This document shows positions 44,637 through 57,557 of a stretch of 64,000 bases of DNA, in pieces. Each line of letters starts with the position of its first letter. Position 1 is the first letter of the stretch. The stretch is from Corylus avellana. Lineage: Eukaryota; Streptophyta; Magnoliopsida; Fagales; Betulaceae. The stretch is taken from contig NC_081551.1 of NCBI RefSeq assembly GCF_901000735.1, positions 8,884,101 through 8,948,100 of the forward strand, given 5' to 3'. The position numbers and the translations under genes were made by a program. The notes beneath the pieces are model-generated. The model was not told where the DNA came from, ran no database searches, and saw only the letters and a list, made by a program, of their open reading frames with translations.

Positions 44637-46761
44637 AATTGAATAACAACAAAGAGAGAAAAACCTCACTAAAAAGGGATTAATTCCTTCATGGTGGCAA
44701 TTTATTTTTCCAAGAACTTGCTATCCATTCTCGCAAAGAATGAAAGTGATTATTACAATAGAACTAGCCAATTAAAGGCATGATGCCAAAATGGGAAGCC
44801 AATAAGAAGAATATTTAGCCATAAGAAATAGTTAAAGAAATTATAATAATTTTTGTAAGGACTTTGCGTAAATCAGTTTCTTTCTTCCCTCCAATAACAG
44901 CTAGCCAAGTCAGCTTGTAACGCCAAAACCTATTAGGATTAAATCACTAGATAATTTCTTCTATTCTCAAGAAATCCATTCATCTTCTTCTTTGTTAGAC
45001 ATTTTACTCTCATCTAGTTTCCATTCATCTTCTTCTTTGTTAGACATGTTACTCTCATCTAGTTTCCACTCATTCATCAAATTTTCCTTAACTGGTTGGG
45101 CATGCTGATTAGTTTTACTCACTGAGTTGGAGCTTATCTGGTTTTGCATTTTCTTGTTGACTTCTCTCGTATTCTCACACTTGTTAAAGTCTTCTGCAAA
45201 AAATCTAATTTGGGCACGGTTCTGTTGCACTGATTTTGAGATTTCCATCTCAAATTCATTCATTTAACTCTTTCTTTCTTTGACGAGATCGTGCTTGCTG
45301 CCAGTGGGGAGTGTAATCCCTTTCAATTCTTGGTTTGAAATAAAGAAAAAAACAAATCCCGGCTTTTGTAATGAAAAACAATACTAGTATAATTATTTCT
45401 ATGGCTCACAAAGAAGGAGGTAAATGGGGTGGTGGAAGAAGCGGAATGAGGCAGTCTCGTCGTCAATTTTCTTGAAAGGAGAATGGGTTTGGTAAATGGT
45501 TAAACATATGGGTTTGTCTTGAGAGAATAGAAGAAATTATCTTAGTTTTTTTCATCCTAATGGACAAGCTTACGTAGCTGACTTATGCCATGTCCTTATA
45601 AAAGTGATTCGCTAACATGTGCCGCAGCAATCAAAGTTAGAGTAAACATTAAAACTGTATGACAAGCTAGGACATACCGATTATGTGATAAACAATCATT
45701 CAAATATATAACACAACAATTATGTGATAAGCAATCATCTATGAAATATGACATTTAGTGAAATAGACAGTTGCCATATAATAATAATAATTATTATTAT
45801 TTAAGTATCTAACTGGTTCATAGTAAACCTAAAAACCAAAAAAGGGAACATCCAAACCTAAGATAGGCATTGTCTACCCGTTAAGGTAAACAATTTAGAG
45901 GTCATTCACGTAAACAATGCATATCTTTCAATTTATCCCCATTCGGCAAATATATATATATATATTAACTTCAATTCGCTACTACGAACTATTATTTTTC
46001 TGCAAGTTAAGCACATGGGTCAGATACTCAGATTGAATCGGTAAACCTACACCACTAGAACAATGGGCATTGATATGCCTACGGCAGCCGCCGATATATA
46101 AATTAATTGACACATGGGCTGGGCTGGGCTGGGCTAAGTCTCTTACTACAAACACGCAAAAGAAAGACAAACGGGCCAAGACATGCACTACTTGTGGTTC
46201 CTACAAAGCTTTCACTGATCATAGCAATTCGGGCCCATAAGGGGATTCTAATTACAACTTAACCAAATTAATGTATATCAGTATATGGTAGGTTACGGTT
46301 AGTGGTAGCTCGCAGGGACTGGAGCAGGAACCTACAATGAACAAGGATTCTCTCTCAATTTTAAACAAAATAGATATTTTTTATTTAGATACTTTATGTT
46401 TTAATCGGTGTATTTAACGGTTTAATATTAGTATTTTTTTTAAGAAAAAAATTAAATTGAGAGGAATATTTTAGTTATTGCACTAAAAAATTAAGAGGAA
46501 TAGAATAATATTTTCATTTAAAAAAAAAAAATCAATATATTTTTTTTATGAACACAAAAAAAAAAAAAAGAAAAAAAGAAAAAAAAAAACTTGTTATGGG
46601 TAGCCAACCACCCTTGTTCTGTTAGGATGATTTTAGAGCTAAATTATTTTAAGAATTTTGATTTCATTCTAGTGATCACGAGAAGGATTTGGCTTATGAA
46701 ACTACAGTAACAATTTAAGGGCTCAGATTTAACCAAACTCAAACTAACTCAAACGTTGTCT
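44637..46761. repeat. Duplicated segment copy B (uninterrupted)
   Basis: Direct-orientation copy of 30640-31945 plus 34731-35474. Where copy A has the pararetrovirus, copy B has only an (AT)n tract (about 45950-45966), so B shows the empty site. Differences are scattered substitutions and small indels. Confidence 0.9.
44967..45263 (-). CDS. Hypothetical 98-residue open frame with 15-residue repeat
   Basis: The minus-strand frame starts MNEFEMEISKSVQQNRAQIR and contains two copies of EWKLDES(N/K)MSNKEED near its C-terminus. It is acidic and predicted coiled-coil-like, with no known domain recognised. The corresponding place in copy A (about 30970-31230) has a deletion of about 50 bp between the N-terminal part and the repeat. 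It could be a terminal exon of a gene that I do not recognise, or chance. A similar heptad-rich frame (minus, 49190-48960) is nearby. Confidence 0.25.
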   Translation of the reverse strand: MNEFEMEISKSVQQNRAQIRFFAEDFNKCENTREVNKKMQNQISSNSVSKTNQHAQPVKENLMNEWKLDESNMSNKEEDEWKLDESKMSNKEEDEWIS

Positions 46762-49700
46762 TAAACCTATTCAACACCTTCTAAGTATCTTTTGGAGTCA
46801 TATATATTTTACTATAAATATATGTTTAAACCTATTCAACACCAAAATATCTGTTTCAGATTGATTTACTATAAATATTTTGGTGAATGATTGGTAGTAT
46901 GATTCATTATTAATAATTTCATGTATCATTTGCATAAATCTATTCAACACCCTTCTAGGTGTCTTTTGGAGTCGTATATATTTTTCAATTGTATTTTGAT
47001 CTTTTCTGACATGTTTTTTCATGTGTATTTTCTCAAGCCTTTTTTCAAAGGCCAGACCTGTTGATACCAAAACACAAAACAGCACAAAATAGTTATGCAA
47101 TATGAAATGAAAGTTGCAATCTACATTAGATAGAGAACAACATTTAAGCTAAAAACAACTTTCCACATGAAAATTAAACCTCGTAACTTCTAACTTCTCC
47201 AAACGGAACACACATAAAGTTTTTTAAAGAAATAGCTTAGAAACCTTTATTATAGACATACTAGATATAGAGGGAACCAAGCTTCTCGCATACTACTCCG
47301 GAGAAGCTAATTAATTTTTTGTCCAATTCGCGGTTTCAGAAGATCTAGCTTGTTGCAATAGATACATAACAAAAAAAAACACACACACACACAAATTAAC
47401 ATGTTACCTTTTTCGAGCAAGAATTTAATTGTTTCAAATTCTTTTACAATTTATTGGCATGTATTAGCATATGATTGGATGATGTTAAGAGTTATCAATA
47501 TTTCTCAAATTTGTACCTATCTAAGGAAATGCTCAGGGAATAGATTTGTGCTTTTTTTGGGGATAATATCATAAAACGGAATGGCTCGGCTAGGGGGATA
47601 CAAAAAATAAATAAATAAATAAAAATAGATGATTTGATTAATACGATAAATGAGTTAAAAATGAAAAAGAAGTGAATACATTTTAGAAACCGGTGGTTTC
47701 TTGGTGACAATACGCTAAGGCTAAAGTTCAATTAAAGAGCATTTCCATGGGGTAGAACCGAGAATACAAGGTTTTTATGAGGCTGATCTTGAGCCGCCAT
47801 CCAAAACATTTTTTTAATAGTTGACATGGCTTCATTGACCCGTATTAGAAAACTAACTATGTGTGTAAAATATTTACTAACTATATGTTTTCTTATTTAC
47901 TAACTATGTGTGTAAAATATTTCTTGACAGTGCTATAAGTTAATTATTTTGTCAAGTTTTTGATAATCGATAAAATTAAGGATTTTGGATTTCTTAAACA
48001 TCAATTTCATGGGAGCAGGAATTATAGAATTATTAATTGGAGCACATCTAACACATGACAAACAGTAGGATAACAATTGTATTCAAATTATTTTGTTGTA
48101 ACAAAATCAGTGATATGCATTATCTTGCAAAAACATATTATAAATACAAACCATTGATTCAGTATGCCAATTAAACACAAATCATTACATTTTATTTTAC
48201 ATTATCGAATTTCCTAAAACAATTAAGATTACAAAATCGAAACAGAAAAATTGATTTGAGCTATTCCTTCGAAGTTCACCAATTTTCTTTTGCTCAGCCT
48301 AAAAGATAAGCACATTACCTCTTACTCAGCACCAACTTCTATGCAGGTTGAACATGAAATAGAAAGTAAAAAATTATAATTAGTTTGATGGTTTCTTCAA
48401 TGTGATGTGCCCCAAGTTTGCACCATTTACGAAAATGGTGATGCTAATACTAATAGTACTAGTGCTAAAATTGTTAAACGAAGGCATGGTATTCGGAATT
48501 TCCTCTAGGAAAGATAAAATACTGCTATTTTTTGTTACTTAAAAATCAACCTCTAAATATTTAGCTCTTAAGATTAGGCAATGCCATATTTATTTAAATT
48601 TTATTTTCTAGTCTCGGAATGAAACATGCTAAACACTTTTTCAAGCCAAAAAAAACATTCCACAAAACACGATTTTAGTTGGACACTTCGTGGACAAAAA
48701 GACATGTGAAATTCACATTCACAACTTTGAATCTAATGCTTTTCACATACATGATATTCTTAAACAGGCAGATGAAACAATCCTATAAAATTGGATGGTA
48801 ACAAGGAGATGTAAAAATGTTTCATATATTTTTTCCTGCATCACACTTATTTTCAGAAATTCTCTGAGATATAGTGTTGTAAATCCTCACAATATTTGTC
48901 TAAAATAAAGTGAAAAAAATTAACACAAATAATATGTAATGTGTAAAATAAAGTGAAAACTAGAAACAATATTTCTCTGCAAAAGAGAAAACCTTATCAA
49001 AGAGGGATTGCTTCATAATCGCAATATGTTCTTGAAATAGATTGATCTCCCTTATTAGATGGTCACGATTTTCTTGCTTTGAAATTGTTATGCAAACATT
49101 TGATTTCCTCCAATACATCAAGTTTGTATGTAAAAAATTTGTGTTGTAAAGCTCCGTAAATAAAATTTTGCATTCTAAAACTTCAACCATATATACATAT
49201 AACCTACAAGATATTTATACATACACAAACCAAATATTATTTGTAAGGATTTGCGTTGCAATCATTTTGTTGTGATCAGGTAGACCACATTTATTATTTT
49301 TCTAAGTGAATGCATTTATTGTTTTTGTTAGATCATATCATACACATTTTGGATAACTGGCAAAACTTGTGAACTATACATAAATTATTACAAGAAGCTC
49401 ATAAGCATAAGAATTAGAAAAACAAAAACCCATAAAAAATTATAGTCTTCGTTTTTATTTATATCTTTGTAATTGATTATGCCTTTTTTTGCATGATCAT
49501 AGAGTAGATGCCTGCAGCAGCCCAATGAGAAATTTGATTTCACCTTGAGGCTCTCAAAGTTAATGGTTTTAATTGGGCCTAGGCCTTATTGTTTTGAGAT
49601 TGAAAGCCTACATTAAAGCATGGGTTAATTTCATGGACAAGTATTCCCTACTGTTATGTCCTTATTCTATTTTTTATATATACATTTCCCAAAGGGTATT

Positions 49701-49989
49701 AATAAAGTTGAATTCGTGCAATAAAGTTGTTATATTGCACTACCTAAGGCATTTTATGTGAGTGTTTGGTCGGGCCTATCTTTCTGGGTACGTGTCCATG
49801 CAAGCCTGGCCCCATTTACTCAAATTATCCAAGTACCTGTCCGAGCGCTCTCTCACATGGGATTGCCTTATTGCATGAAATTTTGGTGTCAAAATTGATG
49901 TTGTAGTGCAGAGTAAGGAAAGAAAGAGAATATTTCATATAAGGCTAAAAATATGAAAATTAATTAAAGTTGACATATATATAGTCCTA
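46762..49989. other. AT-rich interval, no gene supported
   Basis: Contains a local near-repeat of CTATTCAACACC.TTCTA.GTGTC (46769-46800 and 46938-46970), a (CA)n tract near 47380-47393, and a minus-strand frame at 49190-48960 (LIREINLFQEHIAIMKQSLF) that looks coiled-coil-like but has no identifiable family. The coding potential is weak. Confidence 0.45.
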
Positions 49990-50153
49990 AGACAAGGGAG
50001 AAGGATCCTTTCCATTTCAAATGAAATGGAGGGGATCCATTTAGTGCATTTAGGAGGGCAAACCTGTCCAAATGTTTTTCTCCACAAAAATTTTGGATAA
50101 GTTTACCCTCATAAATGCACTAAATGGATCTCCTCCATTTCATTTGAAATTCA
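49990..50153. mobile_element. Foldback MITE
   Basis: GGAGAAGGATCCTTTCCATT and AAATGGAGGGGATCCATTTA at left pair with TAAATGGATCTCCTCCATTT at right, and ATTTAGGAGGGCAAAC pairs with GTTTACCCTCATAAAT. It is immediately followed by the CACTA element at 50158. Confidence 0.6.
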
Positions 50154-50157
50154 GAGG

Positions 50158-51513
50158 CACTACAAAAAATGCAGGCTTTTGTGACCTGTCTACAGTACCC
50201 TGGTTTTCAAAACGTCACCAAATGGTGACGTGTTAAAGAGTAAAATGTTGCTAAAATATTTAGTGACGTGTTAATATCCACACGTCACTAATTGATTTTT
50301 GATTTTTGATTTTTTTTTTTTTCCTTTCTTCTTTAAAATTCAATTAGTGACGTGTAAATGTTCACACGTCACTAATTAGTTAAGTGTGAATTAGTGACGT
50401 GTGAATGTTCACACTTAACTAATTAGTAAGAGATATGCTATAGTACAATAAAAAGTTCATTTTTAGCCCATAAAAGTCTTAGGTGGTAAGAGACCATAGG
50501 TCCATCAGTGGCTGGGGCCGCATCAATTAAAGGTAGAGCCTATAACTTCTTGCTACTTAAGACTTTTATGAGCCAAAAATGGTCTTTTATTGCACTCAAG
50601 CATTTCTCAATTAGTAATTCCAATTTTTTATTTTTGTCTACTTCTTTAAAGGAAAGAGGGAAAAAAATTGTAAAATTTAATTAGTGATGTGTTACTGTTC
50701 ACACATCACTAATTTCAAATTCTGAATTTAAAATTTTTAAAAACTAATATTTTAAACTATTTTAAACTAATTTTTTAAACTTATATGAGTTTGATGGGGT
50801 TTGTTTTGTCATTTTGTTCTTTCTTTTTCCATTAATATTGCCGACGACAGCACTCACTCGTTCACCTTCTTCTTCTTCTTCTTTTTCATTTCTTTTTCTT
50901 TTCCTCCTCACCTTCCCCACCTGCGGGCTCCTCCTCTTCCTTTCTTTCTTTTCTCCTTCTCCTTTTAGCTTTCTTCTCACAAATTCCTTCTTTCCCCTCG
51001 TCTTTCGGTTCTCACTGAAACAAAGAGTGAGAACCAAAGAGAAGAAGAAGATGAAAAAAAAAAAAAAAAAATGAAGATCTGACAAAACTGAAAAATAAAT
51101 AAATAAATAAATTTTGGAAAAAAAAAAAAAAAACGACGTTTTTATTGTTCACACGTCACCAATTGGTGACGCATGAACAGTAACATGGGTGACATGCCAA
51201 AAATGGCACGTCACTTTTAGGTGGTGATGTGTGGTCAATTCCACATGTCACTAATTCACATTAGTGACTCCTGGATTTTTGACGTGTCACCCACATTGCT
51301 ATTGACACGTCACCACCTCATCAGTGACGTTTTTGGGCCTTAAAACGTATTGACCACATGTCACTAATTCACATTAGTGACTCCAGGATTTTTGACGTGT
51401 CACCCACGTTGTTATTGACACGTCACCACCCCCATCAATGACGTTTTTGGGCTTAAAACGTCACTAATGAGTAGTCATTATTTTTTATTTATTTATTTTT
51501 TTTTTTTATAGTG
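50158..51513. mobile_element. Complete non-autonomous CACTA element (1,356 bp)
   Basis: Starts CACTACAAAAAATGC and ends TTTTTTTTATAGTG, with a 3-bp AGG duplication at 50155-50157 and 51514-51516. This is the diagnostic length for En/Spm elements. Subterminal repeats GTGACGTGTGAA/TTCACACGTCAC fill both ends. The interior has a (TTC)n-rich leader-like stretch (about 50855-51000) and no transposase, so it depends on a transposase supplied elsewhere. Confidence 0.88.
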
Positions 51514-51516
51514 AGG

Positions 51517-54052
51517 ATCGGTTTTCCAACAAGAAGAGTAGAAAAGGGTCGTAACTTGTAAGTTACCTTTATTATTGAAAAAAATCGGCAACTAACCTTG
51601 TTCTCACATACTACATTTGGAGAAACTAGTTTCCAACCAAATTACACAAGAAAAGTTAAGCAATTAGAATAGGACAGAGTTTCCTCCAAACTGGGTGAAG
51701 AAAATTCCTCTAATCTATCCTATGAAAATGACATGTCTCACTTTTTATATGAGAAACACATCTTTTTTAAATAACATGGGAGAAGCATATGATTTTTTAG
51801 TAAAATTTCTTCCAACTTTATCCTTGTAATTAAAAATAAAAAATAAAAAAAAATCTTCTCATATGTAGAGGATGCATGTCATTTTATAGAATAGGTTAGA
51901 AGAAATTTCTCCAACCTAGATTGGCAGAAAACTTTATCCATTAGAATGGATATAACACCATGAAAGTCTCTTGGTTTTTATTCACTATTATTCAAGAATT
52001 ATGGAAATGATGAATTTGCACACCGATGTTGTAATACCCATAATAATAACAATAATAATAATAATAATAATAATAAACAAATTTAGTTATCCATATTGGT
52101 CACATTTCATAAAACACTCATAGTTTAAAAATGGGCCTAATCATTTTCTGCAGAAATTCAAAAGAATTTTTAATTATTAACTTTGGTCAAACGTTTGACA
52201 TTCCCCTAGAACATTCGACAAAACCCTAAACTCAAATGTTCGAGTAAAATTCTAGAGCTGTTGGTACAATAGTACACGAATGTTCGATGAACCGGAAAAT
52301 GAAATTTGACATATTAGTCCTCATCTACCCTTATCCACTCCACCCACTCCTATAAATACCCTTATACGCCCTTCAGAGAGCACTCCTCACCCATACACCT
52401 TGGTCACCCCAAATATTCTTGAGAGAGAGATGTTACTAGCGATGTTAAAGTCGTGTTGATGGCATGATAACAATAGTGTTGGAATTATTCACATTGTCCT
52501 TGATGACGAGATAAGATTAGGTTATAAAATGAAGTGAATAAATTCTTAATAGTTCTTATTCCACATAAATTACACACACATCATATATGGAGAGTACTTC
52601 TTTTCTCTCAAGTAGCAATATCTAGTTCTTTAAAATATGGTTATAAATCCTCTCTCACTAACCCAATATAATGCCACATACGCTCTTTCCATACAAATTG
52701 CATGACCCTTGTTGCATCAATTAATGTAATGATGATGATATACATACAGAGTTTTGAATTCAATGGTGGTCTATTTGGGTGAGAATTGAGAAGTACCACT
52801 TGATTACATTTAATGTCCTTTCACTTAGTGACAATTTTAATGAAATCTAATTGAGGAAGCTAGAGGAGTATTGAATCATTTGCAACAATGAAAAGTTAAT
52901 CATGTGAAGCGTCATCTAAATGGTGCAGTCCATTGCCTCGCAAAGGAATCATTATCTCTCAGTGAGGACCACGGTCGATCTTATTGAAAAAGTCCTCCAA
53001 TGTATTTATGAAATTATCCTTGTACAGTGGTGTGCTTAAGCTAATTCTAATAATAGATTCGCTCGTTTTCTTAAAAAAAAAAATCAAATTGTTAAAAATT
53101 ATGGTCAATGGCGGTCATTCTACGTACATAGCCATTGTATGGTGCCAAATTTCCAAAACATTTGATTCACGAATAAATTTACACGATTATTAATAACATG
53201 CAATAAAAATCTTCTTACTTCGAATTCTCTCTCCTCCTCTTATGTGGACATATAAAAAAAAAAAAAAAAAACAAAAAACAAAAAAAAAAAAGTTTCTTTT
53301 TTTTTTTGAAAGAATATGAGAGTAATATAAGTTTTTATTTTTTCAAATTTTCAAATATTTAAAGATAGCTGAAAAAAAATATTATTTAAGAATAAATTTA
53401 TTTGTGGTTTTAACAAATAGTTCTACAAATTTTAAAAAGTGATTAATCAATCTTTAAGGTAAGTAAACAAAAAACAAATTAGTTTTTGATGTTAACAAAG
53501 TTGACATAATCCGTTATGTGTCACATGACTCACATCACATTAGTAAAAATATGATACGTGTAACTTTAAATAAAATAGAAAACAAAAAACTACTAAAAAA
53601 ATTAAAATGAAATATATATATAGTTTTAACCTGACACGTAACTGCCGGAGGCTTTAACTTTTTTTTTAACCACAATGACTAATTTTTACTCTAAAAAGTA
53701 ATTAATCACTTTTTAAAACTCAAAATTATTTGTAAAAATCCCAATCTATATGGACTAAAAATACATTTATATGATTATATCTATTATTTATCATAATCGG
53801 GGATAATATCGGCTAGTTGTGAGGTTTAGAGTCCAAGATCATTTGCTTTAAAGGAAAAGAAAAAAGAAAAGAAAAAAAAAAAAAAAAAGTATATACTTTT
53901 ATAAAATGGTAAATGTGGCGTTTAGGACAAGGATGACCTCAACCGACTTAAAGATGATAAATTTCATGTTCTCATCTCAGCCAAATTATTCATCTCCTCT
54001 CTCTGTAGTTGGCTTTTGTGGCTAAATATGTACCCACCACCACCACAAAGCA
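51517..54052. other. AT-rich interval with LTR debris and SINE tail
   Basis: From 52030 TGTAATACCCATAATAATA, an (AAT)n tract (about 52033-52075), AACGTTTGAC/AATGTTCGA motifs and CTATAAATACCC (52351-52362) form a chromovirus-like LTR remnant to about 52450. The rest is unassigned. Confidence 0.45.
53214..53292 (+). mobile_element. SINE 3' fragment
   Basis: CTTCGAATTCTCTCTCCTCC followed by TATGTGGACATATA and a long A-rich tail matches the 3' half of the SINE family at 27086 and 13060. The 5' half is missing. Confidence 0.5.
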
Positions 54053-54178
54053 TCAGACGTCATAAACCCTAGCAATTGTGCCCAAACCCAAACCCCGTCT
54101 CTTCCAACCCCCTCTCTCTCTTTCTCTCTTTCTCATCACTTTCGTTGTGGGACTGCACGGAATAATTACCGAAATGGT
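54053..54178 (+). promoter_or_regulatory. Possible orphan 5' leader ending ATG|GT
   Basis: CATAAACCCTAGCAATTGTG, then a pyrimidine-rich leader (CTCTCTCTTTCTC) and ACCGAAATG directly followed by GTAATG. A start codon at the end of a first exon with a GT donor is common in plant ribosomal-protein-type genes, and the telo-box-like AAACCCTA fits. No convincing second exon was found before the gap at 56424. Confidence 0.3.
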
Positions 54179-56289
54179 AATGCTTTCAATCCCTCTTTCT
54201 ATATGCCTTTTGTTTAAATGATTGAAGATTATTATGACCTGGGTTTTCTGTTGGAACAAAGATTTGTTTTTGTTGAGACAGTTATCAATCCTGGTAGCAA
54301 TTGGATTCAAAGTCTGCTAAGAATAAAAACGGATCAGTAGTGCTAGACCACAAAGTGGGGGTGGCGGCCATAACACTTTCGATGCCTGAGTGAGAATTTA
54401 ATTAAGATAAGAGTACAGAAATTACAACTGAGAATAGTCAAAGATATATAGAATTAACTGTTTTCTCTATCATTTGTTGGCTCCTATTCTTATAGAAGCT
54501 GTGAGTGAGTGAGCCCTTGTGGGACTCCTACTTGACTCTCCGTGGGAGTGGTTTTAACCATGACTCTCTTGATCCCTGGGAGTGGTTTTAACTGAAGAGG
54601 CAAAGATTATCCTTGAAGATAATCTTTGAACATTGCATGGAGATAATATCGTGTATCTGGACTCATTTTCAATGAGATCTGTTGTTATCCCTTATCTAGT
54701 TTGTTACACTCTCATTTGAGTGGTTTGAACCATAAATAGGCTCCTCTGATTATCGGTTTTGCATGATATGATACGTAACTGCATGATTGAGAGCGGACTG
54801 GGCAATGACTAGGCAACCATTGCAGGGCCTGGGCTTAATCACTTAGTGAGTTGGGCCTTCCATTTGGAGTGGGCTCCTTATTTGGGTTTTGAGATATTTC
54901 TTGTATCAACAGTTTTCTTGATAATTTATTTACATTATTTATTATGTCTTGTTTTTCCTGCATATGGAAGTGTCAAGTGGGTCTGATGAAAAATGTGTAT
55001 ATGTTTAAGTATTTAATTATAGGAATGGAAAATGAAAAAAAAAAAGTGTCAAATTCTTGTTTTTGCGTTTGTGATTGCAAGTAACTGCGTGTTGATTTTG
55101 GTAATGGATATGAAACACTGTCTTCTTGGTCCAAATTTCTTTCTGTAGAACATGGTATGATTTTGTTACTGTCTGAAACTTTACTAATTCTTTATATTGT
55201 TGCTAAATATTCATCCCTCTAGTTCTGAGCTCGGAAAATGGCAAGGACGAAGATGTGCTCTTTGAGCGTGCTCGATTTCTTGGACACTGACTGCTCTGTG
55301 TATGTGTGTGTGTGCTCACTCGTACACGTAAATTGCTCATAAAATTGGGTATCTAACGGAAACATTTTCCTGTATTGAACAGTTAATATGGGGTGCCTTT
55401 CGCACCCGATAACTACGGTTTGAAGTGAATATATTGAGCTGTGTTGAATTATGAGATGGTAAATATGGTTATGCCCATCTGTAAATCTGTGTGACTGCTC
55501 TAAGTATGGCAGGTAATTCTGTTTGCTTACTCACGGGAGAAGGTTTCGTGGTTTTATGGTTTCTTGCTCTTTTTATTATCCTTTATACAACCCTAGTTTT
55601 CCTCATGTACTGGTAGATGTGTGAACGAAACTTTTTCAACTGTTATGTTCTTAAGAAAAAAAATAATTAGTTTTAGGCTGTTTAGGAAATGTAGAATTAC
55701 CAGGTGAGCTTTTGGCTTGCAACAAATGTACGTATATATGACTAATCTTGATTATGTACAAGTGATTGGTGAAGCGAGCATTTTGCATCAGAGCTGCTTT
55801 TTAGAAAATGAGCCAGATGTGAGCATGAATTCTACACTTATTTATACCAAGCTGAAGCCGAATTGCCATATGGTTGCTTTAATTGGATTCATGAACTTTT
55901 GGTGTCTGACAAATACAGGACATAACCTAAGGCTTAAAATTGAGCTGGTTACTTGTGATCAGTTAACATAGCTCCTTTGTTGAACAAATTCAGATATTTT
56001 CCCCTAGCCAAAGTGAGTTCAAGAGTAAGTTTTGGGCGCAACTGCTCTGACATTCAAATTTATGCAGACATCAGGTTTATTGTAGTGCAGCTTGCAACTG
56101 TTATCCAGGACCATTGTGGAACTCTCTTAAATAAAAGTAATAGCTGATTGAGAATGTAGATGTTGGTGTTATTGAAGAATTGCGTAGTTAATTCGCATAT
56201 GTTGTGGGTACCAATTGGCACTGCTAATGATAGGAATCTTAAATTGATATGATTTTGAAAATTTAATTGAGTTACTGATCAAGCTAAAA
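54179..56289. other. Interval without a supported gene
   Basis: Includes a short hairpin CAAAGATTATC/GATAATCTTTG near 54602-54629 and a (TG)n tract near 55300. No exon with a recognisable domain was found on either strand. Confidence 0.45.
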
Positions 56290-57065
56290 GCATAGATCCA
56301 TCTCAAACAGGGCCATTTGAGCTGTGCAACCTGGTTGTAGTCTTGAGCAGCCCTATAATTGGCTCATTTCGGCCCTTAAATAAACTTATTTGTAATGAGC
56401 TTATTGACTGGCAAACTTTTGGTNNNNNNNNNNNNNNNNNNNNNNNNNNNNNNNNNNNNNNNNNNNNNNNNNNNNNNNNNNNNNNNNNNNNNNNNNNNNN
56501 NNNNNNNNNNNNNNNNNNNNNNNTTGCCATTCTGTTTGAATACCCAAAATGAAAGGAGCTGCTTCAAGTATCCTGATAAAAGAATAGTCTTTTTATTGCG
56601 TTCAGCCCACATCCGGATGCTAGCTTGATCATCTAGATCCAACTCATGGGTAGATCGCTTTATAATCATTCCAAGTTTGTGGACATACTGGGAAGCAAGG
56701 CTATTAACATTTGCATTTGCTATGTGTTTCTCTAACACATTCTCTTCAGGATTAATGCCCAGATAGATCATAAACATTAATTCTGTTGTTGAATCTCGTT
56801 ACAGATATATGGAATTTTATTGGCACCAGGGCCAATGGCATCTCTGGCACACAAAGCCAGACTTGTTTACATGGCGCCTCACACTATAATTATATATAAT
56901 AAGTGCAAGTGATGGACGAGCATAAAATGGCAGGTGCAGCCTCCATGGATTGAGGTCAAGCAGCACGATTGCGGGTGTTAAGCCGATATCTTCGACTAGG
57001 TAATAAACCCCCACCTTCCCCGAAATTTTCAGGACCAAATGAACACCAATACCTTCAAGAATCCA
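56290..57065 (-). pseudogene. SWIM zinc-finger/MULE-domain protein fragment, broken
   Basis: The minus strand from 57065 reads, in shifting frames, SRRYRLNTRNRAA, RPSLALIIYNYSVRRHVNKS, MIYLGINPEENVLEKHI and VNSLASQYVHKLGMIIKRST followed by DLDDQASIRMWAERNKK. These match in order a plant family of nuclear proteins with a domesticated MULE transposase and a SWIM zinc finger (Arabidopsis At1g60560 type). Stops and frameshifts interrupt it, and a 100-N gap (56424-56523) falls where the transposase domain should start. Sequence beyond the gap is not clearly homologous. Confidence 0.55.
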
Positions 57066-57349
57066 AAATAAGAAATCAACATTAGAAATTTAGGATGCTT
57101 TGTGTCAATTAAGAACATTGATTTTATATCATTTTTGTATCCATCTAGAACCTGTTATGGCTCAAACTACATAATTTTACACACACATGTATGTATGTAT
57201 GAAGTACTAATAACAAGGTCTCAAAAGAGAAAGAAACCAAACACAAGGTTGTCATTGATACTTCTACGTATTTTATAGCTCACTTAATCAGGTCCAAACT
57301 TCTGAAAATTAAAAAGCAAAGAACAAGACAGAAGGAAAGTTTCTTAGAA

Positions 57350-57509
57350 GGATAATACTAAACATCCCAACATTTTTTTTTTCAAATGACCTGGTCCATT
57401 CAATAAATAAATAGATTTATATTATTATTTTTTTCTTAAATGAATGTGGGGTCCAAATCATTTGTGAAAATGAATTTTGAAAAAAGTGTTGGGATGCCTA
57501 GTAGCCATC
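57350..57509. mobile_element. MITE (160 bp) with 9-bp duplication
   Basis: GGATAATACTAAACATCCCA at left and the complement of TGTTGGGATGCCTAGTAGCC at right form imperfect terminal inverted repeats. TTCTTAGAA flanks both sides (57341-57349 and 57510-57518). The duplication length suggests a Mutator-like MITE. Confidence 0.7.
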
Positions 57510-57557
57510 TTCTTAGAATCACATCAACATCTAAATGCCAGATCTAGAGAGCAATGT

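Noticed and set aside
50762..51085. Open frames on both strands in Phe/Ser- or Lys/Arg-rich sequence
   Set aside because: They are translations of a (TTC)n-rich tract inside the non-autonomous CACTA element.
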